This document shows positions 12,885 to 26,700 of a stretch of 64,000 nucleotides of DNA, piece by piece; position 1 is the stretch's first letter; every line of letters starts with the position of its first letter. The position numbers were made by a program, and so were the translations under genes. This DNA is from Paraspadella gotoi. Taxonomy: Eukaryota; Chaetognatha. The notes under the pieces were generated by a model. That model was not told the DNA's origin. It made no database searches and saw only the letters and a program-made list of their open reading frames with translations. The stretch lies in NCBI GenBank assembly GCA_051294375.1, contig CM119269.1:11700883-11764882 (forward strand), given 5' to 3'.

Positions 12885-15800
12885 TCTCTCTCTCTCTCTC
12901 TCTCAACCTGAATGTTAGGCAGGAGCAGGACAAGGAGCTTCTTCTTATCAAAGACGCCTTCTTCAAGTAGAGCGAGCGCCCTGACGGCGCGCTCGGCCGT
13001 CTCGTAGGTAATGACGACGGCGCCGTATTCGTAATAGATCATTGCGATCGAAGACCATTTGTTTTCTGAAAAGAGAGAGGGAAAGGGGGAGAAGAGAAGA
13101 AAAGAAAAGAGAGAGGGAAAGGGGGAGAAGGAAAATGAGAAAAGGGAAAAGAGAAGAAGAGAAAAGAGAGAGGGAAGGGGAAGGAAGGAAAATGGGAAAA
13201 GGGAAAAGAGAAGAAGAGAAAAGAAAGAGGGAAGGTGGGGGAAGGAAAATGGGAAAAGGGAAAAGGGAAGAAGAGAAAAGAGAGAGGGAAAGGGGGAGAA
13301 GGAAAAAGAGAAAAGGGAAAAGAGAANNNNNNNNNNNNNNNNNNNNNNNNNGTCATTTTCTTGAAAAAAATTTAATTATTTTAAATAATTCACTTTGACA
13401 ACTCTTAATTGAACCAAGGGCTGGGCACTTTACCTTTTTAGAGCTTTCGAAAGTTATCAATCTCTTCAATATTTTTAAGGGCTTTCTGCAGGATATTAAT
13501 ATTGTTTAATCATTTAATAAATACTTGTTAAAAAATGTGCTAAAAGGTTTAAAAAAATTGAATTTAAAAACGTGGAGTTGTAAAATTGAAGCCGATTTGA
13601 AAAAGCCAAACTTTCTCCCACTCATTGTCAAGGCATATCTGTTAACTGATAAATATAAAATTTTAACACATAAATAGTTTTAGTATTTTCTACTCAAACT
13701 AATTTTTAAAATTATTGAATACCACTGTTACACTTGCAAATGAAGCATATTTCTACCAGCGCTTGTAAAATTGTCACCATGTTGTTAAGAATTATTCTAA
13801 CGCAACTTTTTTTGTCCCGAAAATTGTAAATAATTGTTTTAACTTTCCAAAAACTTTAGGAAATTTTACAGATGAATTATCCACAAAACTGTTCCAAGAA
13901 ACATCAATAAACAGTCAAGAACTACCAGAAATATTCTGAAATTGTCATTCACTGTCTTATCACTGCGTATTATCACACGCGTAGTCATCCAGCGTATTCA
14001 TTCAACTGACCTTGCTGCTGAACTTTCTGGGGATTCTCTTCCTCGGCGTGAATGAAAAATCCAAACACAAAGTCAGCGGTCCGATCCCAGATGCCTACGT
14101 AATTGTTCATCACGAAAATCTGAAATGTTTAATGTTAAATACATTAATAAGCAATAAAGCATTATTAAGAAGTGATGATAGTGCAATTCGTGTAGAGAAT
14201 TAATTTGTGAATTATCTTGAGAAATGAGATTGAGTTCCTCAATCTCACATTGAGTCGAGTCTTCCTTCATCACGAGTCAGCTGATGGTCACCTCTCTCTC
14301 TCTCTCTCCTTCTCCACTCACATGAGTCGAGTCTCTCCTTTTCATTCGACAGAGTCAGCGATGGTACCTCTCTCTTCTCTCTCTCCACTCACAATGAGTT
14401 CGAGTCTCCCTTTTCATTCGATGCAGTCACGATGGTTCACCTCTCTCTCTCTCTCTCCCTCTCACTCACATGATTCGAGTCCCTCCTTTCATTTGACGAG
14501 TCGCAATGGTCACTCTTTCTCTCTCTCTCTCTCACTCACAGAGGCTCTTCTTCAAATCACGATGCACTTTGCTTCTTCCCTCCGAGAGTCCTCCTTTTCA
14601 TTCGACAAGAGTCAGCGATGGTATCACTCCTCTTCTCTCTCTCTCCACTCAGATGAGTCGAGTCCTCCTTTTCATTCGACTAATCAGTGATGTCACCTCT
14701 CTCTGTCCTTCTCTCTCTCACAGTCGATCTTCATTCGAGTCCCGAGTCCCATCCTCTCTTCCTTCCAGCTATAGTCGAGTCCTCCTTTTCCATCACGAGT
14801 CAGCTGTAGTACCCTCTCTGCACTCACATGGTGAGTCTTTTCTTCGACGCAGATTCACCTCTCTCTCTCCTCTTCCACTACAGAGCGACCCTTTTCTCGA
14901 GTCCGTGAAGTACCCTCTCCTATCACTGCCTCCTTTTCATTCGACGAGTCAGTGATCGTCCGCCGCTCCATTTTCGCGGTCGTTTCTTTTCTTTCTTCGT
15001 CGTCGTTGAAAAACGACGTGGCCATCGATCCAGTTTGATTCTTTCAGCCGTCCAAAACGTCCCTGAAACATGATGGGGAGAGAGACAAAAGCCGTTTAAT
15101 GCATATTGCTGTAAATCATCTCTTGAATTTAAGGAAAAACATTTTTAATGTAGCGAAAAAAATACAACGAATCATTGTATGTTTTCACACTAAATTCAGA
15201 TAAATTACTAAAGACTAAATGAAGGCGAATTGAGATTTAAGTCGTCATCAAAAGACGGACAGTTTTCGTGCACCATTGACAGTTGTTTTCTGCCCACATG
15301 CGACGCCAATTTTAAGATGCTATGTATTGACTGTATCATGAGGCAATATTAGCGACCTAATTCATCAATTCATTCATTCTTAGAACCCCACTTGGACGCC
15401 GACTTGAACGTCTCTTTGACATCATTTTAGACGCTATAATTGACCAATATCATTGAGGCAATATTAGACCTCTTTTTCACGAATATAATTCATTCCAACA
15501 GCCCATTTTATATTTATCTGAAACATGGACATTAGAACATTATGACATTTATGTGTGCATGCCGTATTTTAATCCAATTGTGGACGCCATCTTGGACGCC
15601 GACTTTGGACGCCATCTTGGTCGCCGTATTGGACGATCCAGTCTTTCATATGGCATACTATCAGTAGACGCCATCTTTTGACGCTAATCCCTGAGGCCAT
15701 TATACGAGGCCATCTTTAATGTTCATCTTGACCGCTTTCGCTCGAGGCCATCTAGATGCCATCCGTTCGCAACACATTCCCCCCAAACCTGGAGAATCAG

Positions 15801-18800
15801 TCAATGGCGTCTCGGCTCATTGTAATCCTGGTCACCACAGCCCAGACGCGCGCCAAATCGTTCCGGATTCCGAGAGGAGGACGGCGATGCGGTGATGCGA
15901 CAAACTGGCGTTCCTTCATTTTAAAAATAAGGGATGGAATGTATTGTCGAGAGTAATTCAGATATTTAGGATAGTTGATAGTTAGTTAGTTAATTAGAAG
16001 AGTAAAAAATAGACTCTCTTTAACATTCAAATCGTAAAAATATTTCATATTGCTTTTTAGATAATTTTCATAATACATAATTTGTCAGTAGGAGCGCTAG
16101 TGAAAAGTTACATACGAAAAATTCTAAGAGAACAACATACCCTCAGTGAACATTAATTTGTAAAAAAAATGTAATTTTATGTTTTCAATATCGCAGTAGG
16201 CTATTATTAGATATATAGTATATCCTTATAAAATCGAAAAAATTCAAATAGGCTTTTCTTTAATTTTGACTTCCTCGTCAAAAGTTAATAAAGAAAATAT
16301 GAATCATTTTTAAAAAATTATTTAAATTAAATGCCGTGGTTAAAAATGATAAAACTATATTTAATATTACTATGGCCAACGGGAGGATAGCCTGTGCATA
16401 CCCGGGGCGCGGGTATCTCACCAACTGGCATAGGGCTGCGGAACCCTCAGTGACCGGCCTCCTGTCCACTGGCCATTGTTTATACCGGCACGTCACATTT
16501 AAGCCAGAACCGGGATAACCAGGATTGAACCCGGGCGCACGGATGGAATGAGATGCATTTAGCCTGCTCAGCCATTAAGACGAGGGCTGAAGGAAGACAG
16601 CAGTGAGGCAGCTTTAAGTCTTGCTGCCACAGAAATCCCCCCACCAGGACTTCTCCACAGCGGGCCTCAATCCTGAAGAGAATGTCTGAGAGAAGTTTTG
16701 ATCTCATTGCCATAGTGAGAGCGAGCGGAGCGAGCGAGCGATCGAGTCTGGAGCGTTACCAGAGAAGTTAGGGCATAGGCGCTGATATGCATACCCTAAG
16801 CGATGTAAGCGTGGCGCGCATGGTGCGCAGCTGTGCGTGTTCGGATCAGTAGTGGCTCCACCACTTATGGGCAACAGGAGGATAGCCTGTGATACCCGGG
16901 GCGCGGGGGTATCTCACCAACTGCGTAGGGGCTGCGGACCCTCAGTGACGCCCCTGTCACTTGGCATGTTTATACCGGCACCGTCACATTTAAGCCTAGA
17001 ACCGGGATACCCAGGCGATTGACCGCGGGACGCCACGGATGGAATGAGATGATTTAGCCTTGCTCAGCATTGAGACGAGGCTGAGGCGGACAAGCAGTGC
17101 AGGCAGCTCTTAAGTCCTTTGCTGCCACAGGATCCCCCCCACCGACTTCTCCACAGGGGCCTCAATCCTGAGGAGATGTCTGCAGAGGAAGGTTTTGATC
17201 TCATTGCCATAGTTTGAAGCGAGCGGCGCGAGCAATATGCGAGCGAGTCTGGAGCGTTAACCAGAGAAGATAGGGGCATAGGCTGTGATATGCAATACCC
17301 TTAAGCGACGTAACAGTGGGCGCAACGGTGCGCAGCGGTTTGCGTGTTCGAGAGGTAGCTTGCTCACCACTTATGGCAACGCGAGGATAGCCTGCTGATA
17401 CCCGGGTGCGCGGGGTATCTCACCAACTGGCGTAGGCTGCGGACCCCTCAGTGACCGCCTCCTGTTCACTGCACGGTTTATACCGGCACCGTCACATTTA
17501 AGCTAGAACCGGGATACCCAGGGACTTGAACCCGGACGCACGGATGGAATGAGATGATTTTAGCCCTGCATCAGCCATTGAGACGAGGCTGAGGACGGAC
17601 AGCAGTGAGGCAGCTTTAAGTCTGCTGCCACAATTACAAAAAGTTTAATTTCAGATAAAATATAGATTTTTTAAAAATTTGATCAACTTTATGAAAGATT
17701 TTTAAAAAAAAGAGTTATATTTCATTATATCAACTTTTCATGACGAATCAAAATAATGCAAAAAAATCTTACAAAAAACTATTTTGAAACTTTTAACATT
17801 TATTGGATTAGTACTAGTATTAAAATATGGCCCCTAACTGCGTAAATTGTAAAATTATCAACGAATTTTTTTATACAGAAATGTTCATTAGTTATAATGT
17901 GTCCGTTCCTCACTTTTAGAATTTTAATTAAAGTTAAATTTGGGAATTTTTTACGACGCTTTATTGGTCAGCCCTTGATACTATGCGTAAGTAAAATGCG
18001 TAGAAACTGGCATTTAGTACATTTGTAACTAAAAAGGTATATAAAAAGCCAAATTTTAATTAGTACCGGTATTCATTTTATTAAAGTATAAAGTAAGAGA
18101 ACTGACTGTCGAATTTTGCAAATACATTTGCTTTCGCGTCAAGCTTGCTCACTTACACGAAAAATGAAATGTTAACAGTATTGTATAAATTAGTATAAAA
18201 TTGAAGAAATTGAATATTACCTTTTAAAATAAAATTCCTTTACCGTTCCAACGTTGTCTAAACAAGCGAGACCCACCCTACAGTTCCAATCGCCGCACAA
18301 CGAGAATTTGAAACATCGTCCATTTTCCGAAAAACGTAGAGACTATGAAAAAAGAGAAGCGCTGGTTTAATTAACTACGTACATAATATCATCTAAAATT
18401 TATAATTTTTACACTACTTTATTAAGTTTATAAATTTTGTTTAGATTGAAGTGTTATCTGTAACACTGTGAGAATGAGTTGCAACGAGACCTCTTACAAT
18501 AATCTTCCTCGGTCCTCTTACTTTGTCTTACTATGAGGTCTGGGTAACACGACAGCTAAATAATCATGCTAACAAAAAATTTTAAATAACAAATAAGTAG
18601 CTGTCAAAATATTATGTGAAAGATTGGTTAATAAATTGGAATTATAGATTTATTGATAAGTTGCATAGATTTTATTTCATTCATTTATTTATTCTTCAAT
18701 TATTATATCTAATTACTTTAATGACTCGATCAATCCGATCGGTGATTGATTCAATTTTGATGGTGAACATGGAAAACGAGTGATTGTTTTATCTTCTCAA

Positions 18801-20631
18801 ACTAATTTTTGGATTCATTTATTCATTTAATCTATTTATTCCATTTGTTTTTATATGATCTATTTAATTACATCCCAACCGACCCGGGAGAGAGACCTCC
18901 ATTCTCCCAAGTAAAAAACTTGGGAGGATTGAGGAAGTTTTCGAAAAAAGTCGCGATGAGATTCTGACCCTGACAACCGCCGCTCTCACGTTGCAAAAAC
19001 GAGCAAGGGTAAGTTTATCCGGTGGAACCATGTGAGGCTTCGATGCAGAAAAGTGTTTTGGGGGAGAGTGAGTAAGTTGCAGCAGAGGAGAGGATTGTCG
19101 AAAAAAAATCAGCGATTTAAGTTTTTAGTCGGATCCTGCTTAATCAGCAGATCCGGATCTATAACTCATTTATAACTCTACTTCTTTCGGTCCGTCGGTC
19201 CCCCCTCAATATTGTCCGGGCACACACTTATATCATGTCAGAAACATCGAATTTGATAAATTATGCAAAAAAAATGATTGCTTCCGTCCGTCCGTCTGTC
19301 CTCCGTCCGTCCGTGCCGTCCCTCCGTCCACCTTAAGCAAAAAACACCAATTCACTCGTGATTGGATGGATAGGATTTAAATCGAAATTTTGTGTGTGGA
19401 TAGGTAAGTTGTGATTGAGCTGGATTATGAAGTTTCGATGGAATCGGTCCGAGTGCAAATGAGTTTAAATGGAAAAAAACAAAAAAAAATATATTCACAT
19501 TTCCTGAAACACCAACTTGCTCATGATGGATGGGCTTGATGACCTGGAATTTTGTATGTGGGGTAGGAAAGTGTGTGAATTGAAACAGGAAATCAAGTTC
19601 TCGATGGAATAGTTTGAGTTGGAAATGCAGTTTAAATGGAAAAAACAAAAAAACCTGTTTTTACTAATTGATTATGCTTCTTTTTCCTTTATTATTAAAT
19701 GTATTGAGGATGTATTAATAAATTCAAATAATTAATCAGTTAAATTAATCAATCTAGTAAATAATTAATCAATAATTAATTGAATTAGTGTCAATCAATC
19801 CGTCCATGCGATGATGCTCCCATCTTAGCAAAAAGCTCCAATAACTCGTGATTGGCTGGTTGGATTGGAATTAAATTTTGTGTGTGGGAGAGGGAAAGTG
19901 GTTGATAAGCCTGGATTTAAAAATTTTCGATGTGAATCGTTGTGAGGTTTGAAAAAATTAGTTAAAATGGAAAAAAACATCAAGTCGAATTTACTAAAAT
20001 CTTTTACTTATTTTAACCAATAAATACTCCAATTAATCATAATTGGATGGAATACAGATTAAGTTGAAACTTTTCGTGTGTGGGTAGGAAAACGTATGAC
20101 GAAGCTTTGATAATAAGTTTCAGGCGAAACGTACCAGTGGAAATGAGTTAAATCGAAAAAAATACTGAGTCACATTTACTTGGACATCTTTTTATTTCAT
20201 TTTTAACCCATCGAAGATTGACGATGAATGTTGCTGAGCCGGCGTAGGACGTGAGTGAAGAAGCCTAGATACTAAAAACAAAATCTAGACAGGACGGCTT
20301 TGCCGGCCTGGCTCGATAATAGAGGATACTTATGTTTGTTTTGATAAATGTAAAACAAAACATTTAATTAACTGTCCTGGACTCAATTTTAAGGGACATC
20401 GATGATGACAAGCTTCGAACTCATAAATTATAATTAATCTATTAATTAATTAATTAATAATCTTATTAATTAATTAATTATCTATCATTAATTAATTAAT
20501 TTAATCAATTAATTAATTAATTTATCGAGGCAGATCCGACATTGTTTGCTCAAACTTGTTTACTGACTTATTCCTCCTTGATCTTTTGGCACCAAAAATC
20601 AATATTTTTAGGGATTTACGAAGGAAACCTA

Positions 20632-20701
<70 letters not shown>

Positions 20702-23700
20702 CCTGCTCTCTCTCTCCAAACCCTGAATGTTAGGCAGGAGCAGGACAAGAGCTTCTTCTTATCAAAAGACGCCTTCTTCAAGTAGGCGAGCGCCCTGCAC
20801 GGCGCTCCTCGGACGTCTCGTAGGTATGACGACGGCGCCGCTATTCGTAATAGATCTTGCGATCGAGAGACCATTGTTTTCTGAAAGAGAGAGGGAAAGG
20901 GGGAAGAAAGAGAAGAATAAGAAAAGAGCAGAGGGAAAGGGGGAGAAGGAAAATGAGAAAAGGGAAAAGGAAAGAAGAGAAAAGAGAGAGGGAAGGAGGA
21001 AGGAAAATGGGAAAAGGGAAAAAAAAGAAAGCAGGAAAAGAAAAGGGAAGGTGGGAGAGAAGGAAAATGGAAAAGGGAAAAGGGAAGAAGAGAAAGAGAG
21101 AGGGAAAAGGGGGAGAAGGAAAAAGAGAGGAAAAGGGGGAAAGGAGAAGGAGAAGAAAAAGAAAAGGGAAGGGGAAGAAGGGGAAATGGAAAAAGGGAAA
21201 AGAGAAGAAAGGAAAAGAAAGAGGGAAGGGGGAGAAGGAAAATGAATAGGAAAAGAGAAGAAGAGAAAAGAGAGAGGGAAGAGGGGGAGAAGGAAAATGG
21301 GAAAGGGAAAAGGGAGAAGAGAAAAGAGAGAGGGAAAGGGGGAGAAGGAAAAAGAGAAAAGGGAGGAAAAGAGAAAGAGAGAAAAAGAGAGAGGGAAGGG
21401 GAGAAGAAAAATGAGAAAAGGAAAAGAGAAGAAGAGAAAGAGAGAAGGGAAGGGGGGAAATAAAGATGGGAAGAAGGGAAAAGACAGGAAAAGAAAGAGA
21501 GAGGAAGGGGAAAAGAAAAATTGAAAGGGAAGAGAAGAAGAGAAAAGAATGGGAAGGAGAAGAAGGAAATGGGAAAAGGAAAAGAGAAGAAGAGAAAAGA
21601 GAGATGGAAGGGGCAAGAAGGGGGGAAATGGGAAAAGGGAAGAAAAAGAAGAGAAAGAGAGAGGGAAGGGGTGAGAAGAAAAATGAGAAAAGGGAAAAGC
21701 GAAGAAGAGAAAAGAGAGAGGGAAGGGGGGAGAAGGAAATGAGAAAAAGGGAAAAGCAGAAGAAGAGAAAAGAGAGAGGGAAGGCAGGGAGAAGGAAAAT
21801 GAGAAAAGGGCAAAAGAGAGAAAGAGAAAAGAGAGAGGAGAAGGGGGGAGATAGGAAATGGGAAAGGAAAGAGAATAAGAGAAAAGAAAGAGGAAGGGGG
21901 GGAGAAGGAAAATAGGAAAAGGGAAAAGAGAGGAAGAGAAAAGAAAGAGGGAAGGGGGAGAAGGAAAATTGGAAAAGGGAAAAGAGAAGAAGAGAAAAGA
22001 GAGAAGGGAAGGGGGAATAGGAAAATGGGAAAAAAGAAAATTGAAGAAGAGAAAAGAGAAATGGTTAAAAAAAAGAAAAATGATGAGAGGAAAAGTAAAA
22101 CGAGGCAAAGGGGAAAAGAGGCGAAAAAGGAAATGGAGAAAAGGAGAAAAGGAGAAAAGGGGAAATGGGGAAATTGGGAAAAGAGGAGAAAAAGGAAATG
22201 GAGAAAGGAAGAAAAGGGAAATGGAATAAAGGTAAAAGGAGAAAATGTATAAAAGGGAACAGGGAAATAAAAGAAATGGATAAATGGGAAAAATGGAAAA
22301 GATTAACAGGGAGAAAAGAGAAAATGTAAAAAAGGGGGCGTTCTCAAAGGTTAGTGAAATAATTGTTACGCAAGAGAGAAAAGTTGGTGAACTTTAAACC
22401 AGCGTCGCCCTTTTTTTGATTATTGGTCGTCAAGATTTAATCGTTGACGATCAAAACCGAAGTTCATTTTTAATAAAAATTGAGTTACGTCACCTTCTGC
22501 TACCAGGGTGGCATCCAGAGAGTCAAGGTCATTTTTAATAAAAATGGAGTTACGTCACCCTCTGCTACCAGGGTGGCATCCAGAGAGTCAAGGTCATTTT
22601 TAATTATAAATTAAGAATGGATTTATTCATTATTCCCAGAATACCATTATTAGCCTTGTCGTTAAGACTGAGATCATTTTAGTTTTAAATTTTCGATGAC
22701 AATAAAAGCAATAAAAATAATAGTTACAAATTGCATTATTCAGCGTTTTGCTTTAACAACTTGGGTAATAAAGAAACATTTTTTAATCGAATGTTATTTA
22801 TTTCTCGTTGATCAATTTGCTGATAAATAGAAACAGACAGACAGATCAATCGAAAATTTATTTATTGAGTAACGAATATTTATTAAAATATCTTATTCAA
22901 TCTTGACGTTGAACTTTTAAGTATCGCTTGCGTGAGAAGATTGAAGAACAGAAAATATTTTGAGAGCTACTTAATATCAGACAATGATAAATCATATTAT
23001 GTTACATAAAACAACCATTATAAAAATTCTTCATTCATTTAATGAATAAGCCATCTTGCCATATAATAATAATAATTTATGTATATGTATAGTAGGGTGG
23101 AATGATGAAAAGATTGAGCGATGGAACAATGTTTTTTTGCTGCCTTTGTATATGTAATAAAAAAAAACTAAGCCCTTTTTTAAAAAAAATTTCATAACAG
23201 TATCATTAATTACATTTTTTTTATAGTAATATCCTTATAAAATCATAAATTTTAAAATTGAAGAGACAGTAATTATTGATATGTGTTAATGACAGAACCG
23301 TTCAATATAAGCAGTCCCTGAGCTTCGGATTAGGCTGTAACACCGAGATACAGGCGGGTTAAGCGCCCCGTCCCTCTTAACTGCTAGGCGGCCACCGGGC
23401 TTTGGGTTGGGAGGCGAATGACTTGCCTCCGGCACCAATGGCCGCTGATGAACGGTTGGTGGAATTTAGTCCACCATAAAATCATATTTTTTTTAATTTT
23501 AAGAACAGTTTCGGATTCGCCGGAAAAAACTGAAAAACTTTTGTGAAATACATTATATTTTTAGGTTAAAGCTGCGAAAAATTACCAAAACGTTTCATCA
23601 TATAATAGTGTTTACTACATATCATAAAAAAGTGAAGAATTTGACCTTTTTTCCATTTTTGACGCTGAAGTCATTGAAATTTTTAATAACATATTTTATA

Positions 23701-26700
23701 TTTTTGATCTAACGTTTAATGAAGAATCAGAATCTTTAATAATTTTTTTTTTTAATTATTTAAAAAATTTATGATTTTATAAGGATATTAATATAAATAT
23801 ATTGTAATTAATGATACTGTTCCCCCAACAATATATGCAAAATATTTTTTGTACTCCTTAATCATACCATCTCATATCTAAATATCCTTGTTTGTTCACT
23901 CAAATAAAATTTATGTTCCCCATTTATGCTCCACTCTAAAGTCTAATGTATTAGTATACAGTAATCGAATGCCCTAAAGTTTAAATATAAAATCATCATT
24001 AATAAAAATAAACTAATTAAATAGTTAAGTTAGTAGGTAAGTATTAAATAGTAATACATATTTTTTTAGCTAATAGTAAGTAAGGACACTGAGTATCAAA
24101 ATCCTTAAAAGTTACCTATTTTAGATTAAATTTCATTAAATAAAATTAGATTATTTCATCAAAATATGTGCGTAATGCTTAAAATTAAAACGAATTAAAA
24201 ATCGAATAAACTTTCTCGGTTAAGTGAGACTTAAAACGAGTTTTGAAGGTCCTGATATGAACCCAATCAATTTTGTCGATCTTGCTAAAAGATTTTATCG
24301 GCCCGTGTAAACTTAATACGTAATAAAAAAATATTGATAAAGAAAAAACTTAATCTCTTCCATTTGAAAAAAAAGACAGTGAGAGGACAGATTCGAGTGA
24401 GTCAATCAAATTCCCAACTATAAAAGAAGAAAAATATCGAAAGATCACGCGCACTCGAAACACAAAAACCTTCCACCATCTTTTTTCTCACAATTTCACA
24501 GAAAATTTTTTCAAATTGAAAAAAAATCAAATCAAGCATCATGAGCAGCAAAGACGGGCATTTCTATCACAACAATCTTCCCTTCGTCGTGAGAAACGAA
24601 GGTTCTATCTACGACATGGAATGGCTTCCGATGCCACCGCAAGAAGGGTTTCCTCTGCCGATCAACACTTACGACGATGTCGATGAACCAAGGTAAGTTC
24701 AACAACTTTGTGATCATTTGGAAAAAACCTTCACACGAGTGTAAATCTTGGGATTGGCACACCAAATACTCTCCCTGTACTATTTATTTTGCCTTTACTT
24801 ACGCTCATTTTCCTTAATCTAATTTGCATATTGTAGTAGTTTCGATTATTTTTCACATCTTTTGATTTGGTTTTCTGACAAGTTTTATTTTATTATTTTA
24901 CATATATTTTTAATAAGGTTAAATGATATTTTAGTTTTCCAAATAATATTTACATATTTCGTTGTAGTATTGTGGCTATACAAAAGGAAGTATTTTATCA
25001 ACCCCAATGCAGATACGATCCCGACATTCACCTTCGTCTCTCGGATCCCGAGTTCGTGGTCAGGTTAGACAACTGGAAGAAGGTCAAGTCAATTCCTCCT
25101 GTGAAGGATGACAATTCGGGGACGACAGGTGAGTGGGGAGGGGTGGGGTGGGGTGGGGTGCGTTCGGGTTGGGTTGTGTGGGGTTTGGTGATTGACAGAG
25201 TGAGAGTGTTGGTAAGAGTTGGTAAGTGAGTTGCTGAATGAGTGAGTCGGTGATTTTAGTGTCCTTATAGATTTAGTTGAAGAAGTGAGTGAGTAAATTA
25301 GTTAGGGGTGAGTGAATTAGTTAGTGGTGAATGAATTAGCGTACGATTGATGTAGTAAGTTAATGTGTCAGTTAATTACATAGCGAGTCACGTGGAAATA
25401 AAAACGAAAAAACGATTTTGTTGCGTTCACAGCTTTGAATCTTTCTCTTCCCCAGATTCCAAACTGGGATTCACGGCTCCATTCGGATTGGTCTCCGAAG
25501 AGGGAGTCAAAGTGATGCTTAAAATTCTGAGACGGGAACTGGACCTCGGAAGAGAATGCACTATGACCAGAGGGAACAAACGCGCCATCAGGTGAGTAAA
25601 TCGATCAATCAATCAATTATTCTATCAATCTTTCAATCAGTCAATTAAAAGAATAACTTAAACGATTGGTTGGCCATTAATCAAGTAAATCTCCGAATTT
25701 TTCTTTTTTTTAAATAAATCCTCAGAGGGTTTTGGTACACGTCTCCCTTCATGAGAGATATGATGTCCTGCCCAAAACATTTGGCTCATTTGGAGAAGTT
25801 GACCGGAGAATCAATGGCGCCCTACTTTTCGTACTCGAACACCCCTCAGGTATTATTTTTTTATTTTCCCTATTTAATTTGTTAAAAGGGAGAGAAGAAC
25901 AATTATAGATTTTACGTCGCATTGACTAATCAATTGCGTTAAAACTGGCCGTGAATGACTCTGCTTCAGCATCACAGGTTGATGATGATGATTATGATAA
26001 TGATAGCTATGATGATTATGCAATAATCAATCAAAAAGACATGGCGTTGTCATAGTTACATTTTAGGTTTATGACAATCGAGTTCATAGCGAGCAGTTCG
26101 GATCACGGTTTCTATTGCAACCCCTGTTGTGAACACACTCTCAAAAATCTTCACAGATCAACGTGAGCAAAAGGGGAAACTCCAAGACGATCGATCACTG
26201 GCATTACGACGGCGTCAAGTACGTCAGCGTCGTCATGTTGAGCGACATGACAAACGTGACTGGCGGTGCGTTGGAGGTGTTGAAGCGAGACAAATTCGAG
26301 GGTCTTCATCATCTTAACAAGTAAGCGAATTGTGAAGACACGCTCGAGGGATTCCCCTTTTATTAAAACGTCCACCCTGCCCCCTTAGTATTTCCTCGAT
26401 AGCCATTTCGGCACTATTTTCCGAAAGCTTCTCTTTTCTTAATTTCTTAACTTAATCTTAAATTTAATAATTTCCCCTAATTCTTTCCCAAATGTTTATT
26501 TTAATCTCAAACCCTAATTCAAAACACTAACCCGATCCCTACCTTTATCACCCATTTAAACCGAATTCGGAGTTTTACCAGAAACGTGGTGCTTTCGAAA
26601 AATAAGGTCGAAATTTTACAGATTTATCGCACAGTAAAGGTCTTTGTCGGTGACCATAGCTCCCTATTTACCCCCCATTTTAAAAAAAACCACCCCTGGA

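Larger units (their letters stand above)
13352..20884. other. Second, indel-rich copy of 8200-13065 (unmerged contig overlap or duplication)
   Basis: Collinear with 8200-13065 over the right arm of the foldback element, accessory exon, minisatellite, catalytic exons, MITE, introns and the 12908-13065 exon. It differs by frequent one-base insertions and deletions. It also has two blocks absent from the first copy (about 16372-17635 and 19128-20530). It runs into a polypurine minisatellite equivalent to the one at which the first copy stops. Confidence 0.85.
14011..20884 (-). pseudogene. DGKQ: Duplicate DGK-theta catalytic exons, frame-broken
   Basis: Counterparts of six exons appear in the same order: about 14011-14119 (accessory), 14926-15062 (RIKLDRW region), 15786-15918 (GTGND), 18240-18348 (GGDGT), 18885-19041 (FVNVKSGG) and 20724-20883 ([12 protein letters not shown] region). 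Every one carries indels relative to the intact exons at 8816-13065. For example, extra A residues occur in the region matching the LNPHQVF stretch. The 20724-20883 exon contains several single-base changes. Only the first copy splices in phase to the upstream exon at 31008-30818, so this copy should not be annotated as a second gene without read support. Confidence 0.85.

Noticed and set aside
14011-20884. A second functional DGK gene
   Set aside because: All six exons carry frame-breaking indels, no upstream exons exist for it, and the copy begins at an assembly gap.
20629-22108. Very long minus-strand open frames (394 and 448 codons) rich in Phe, Ser, Pro and Leu
   Set aside because: They are translations of the polypyrimidine minisatellite. 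Several frames are open at once and no domain is present.
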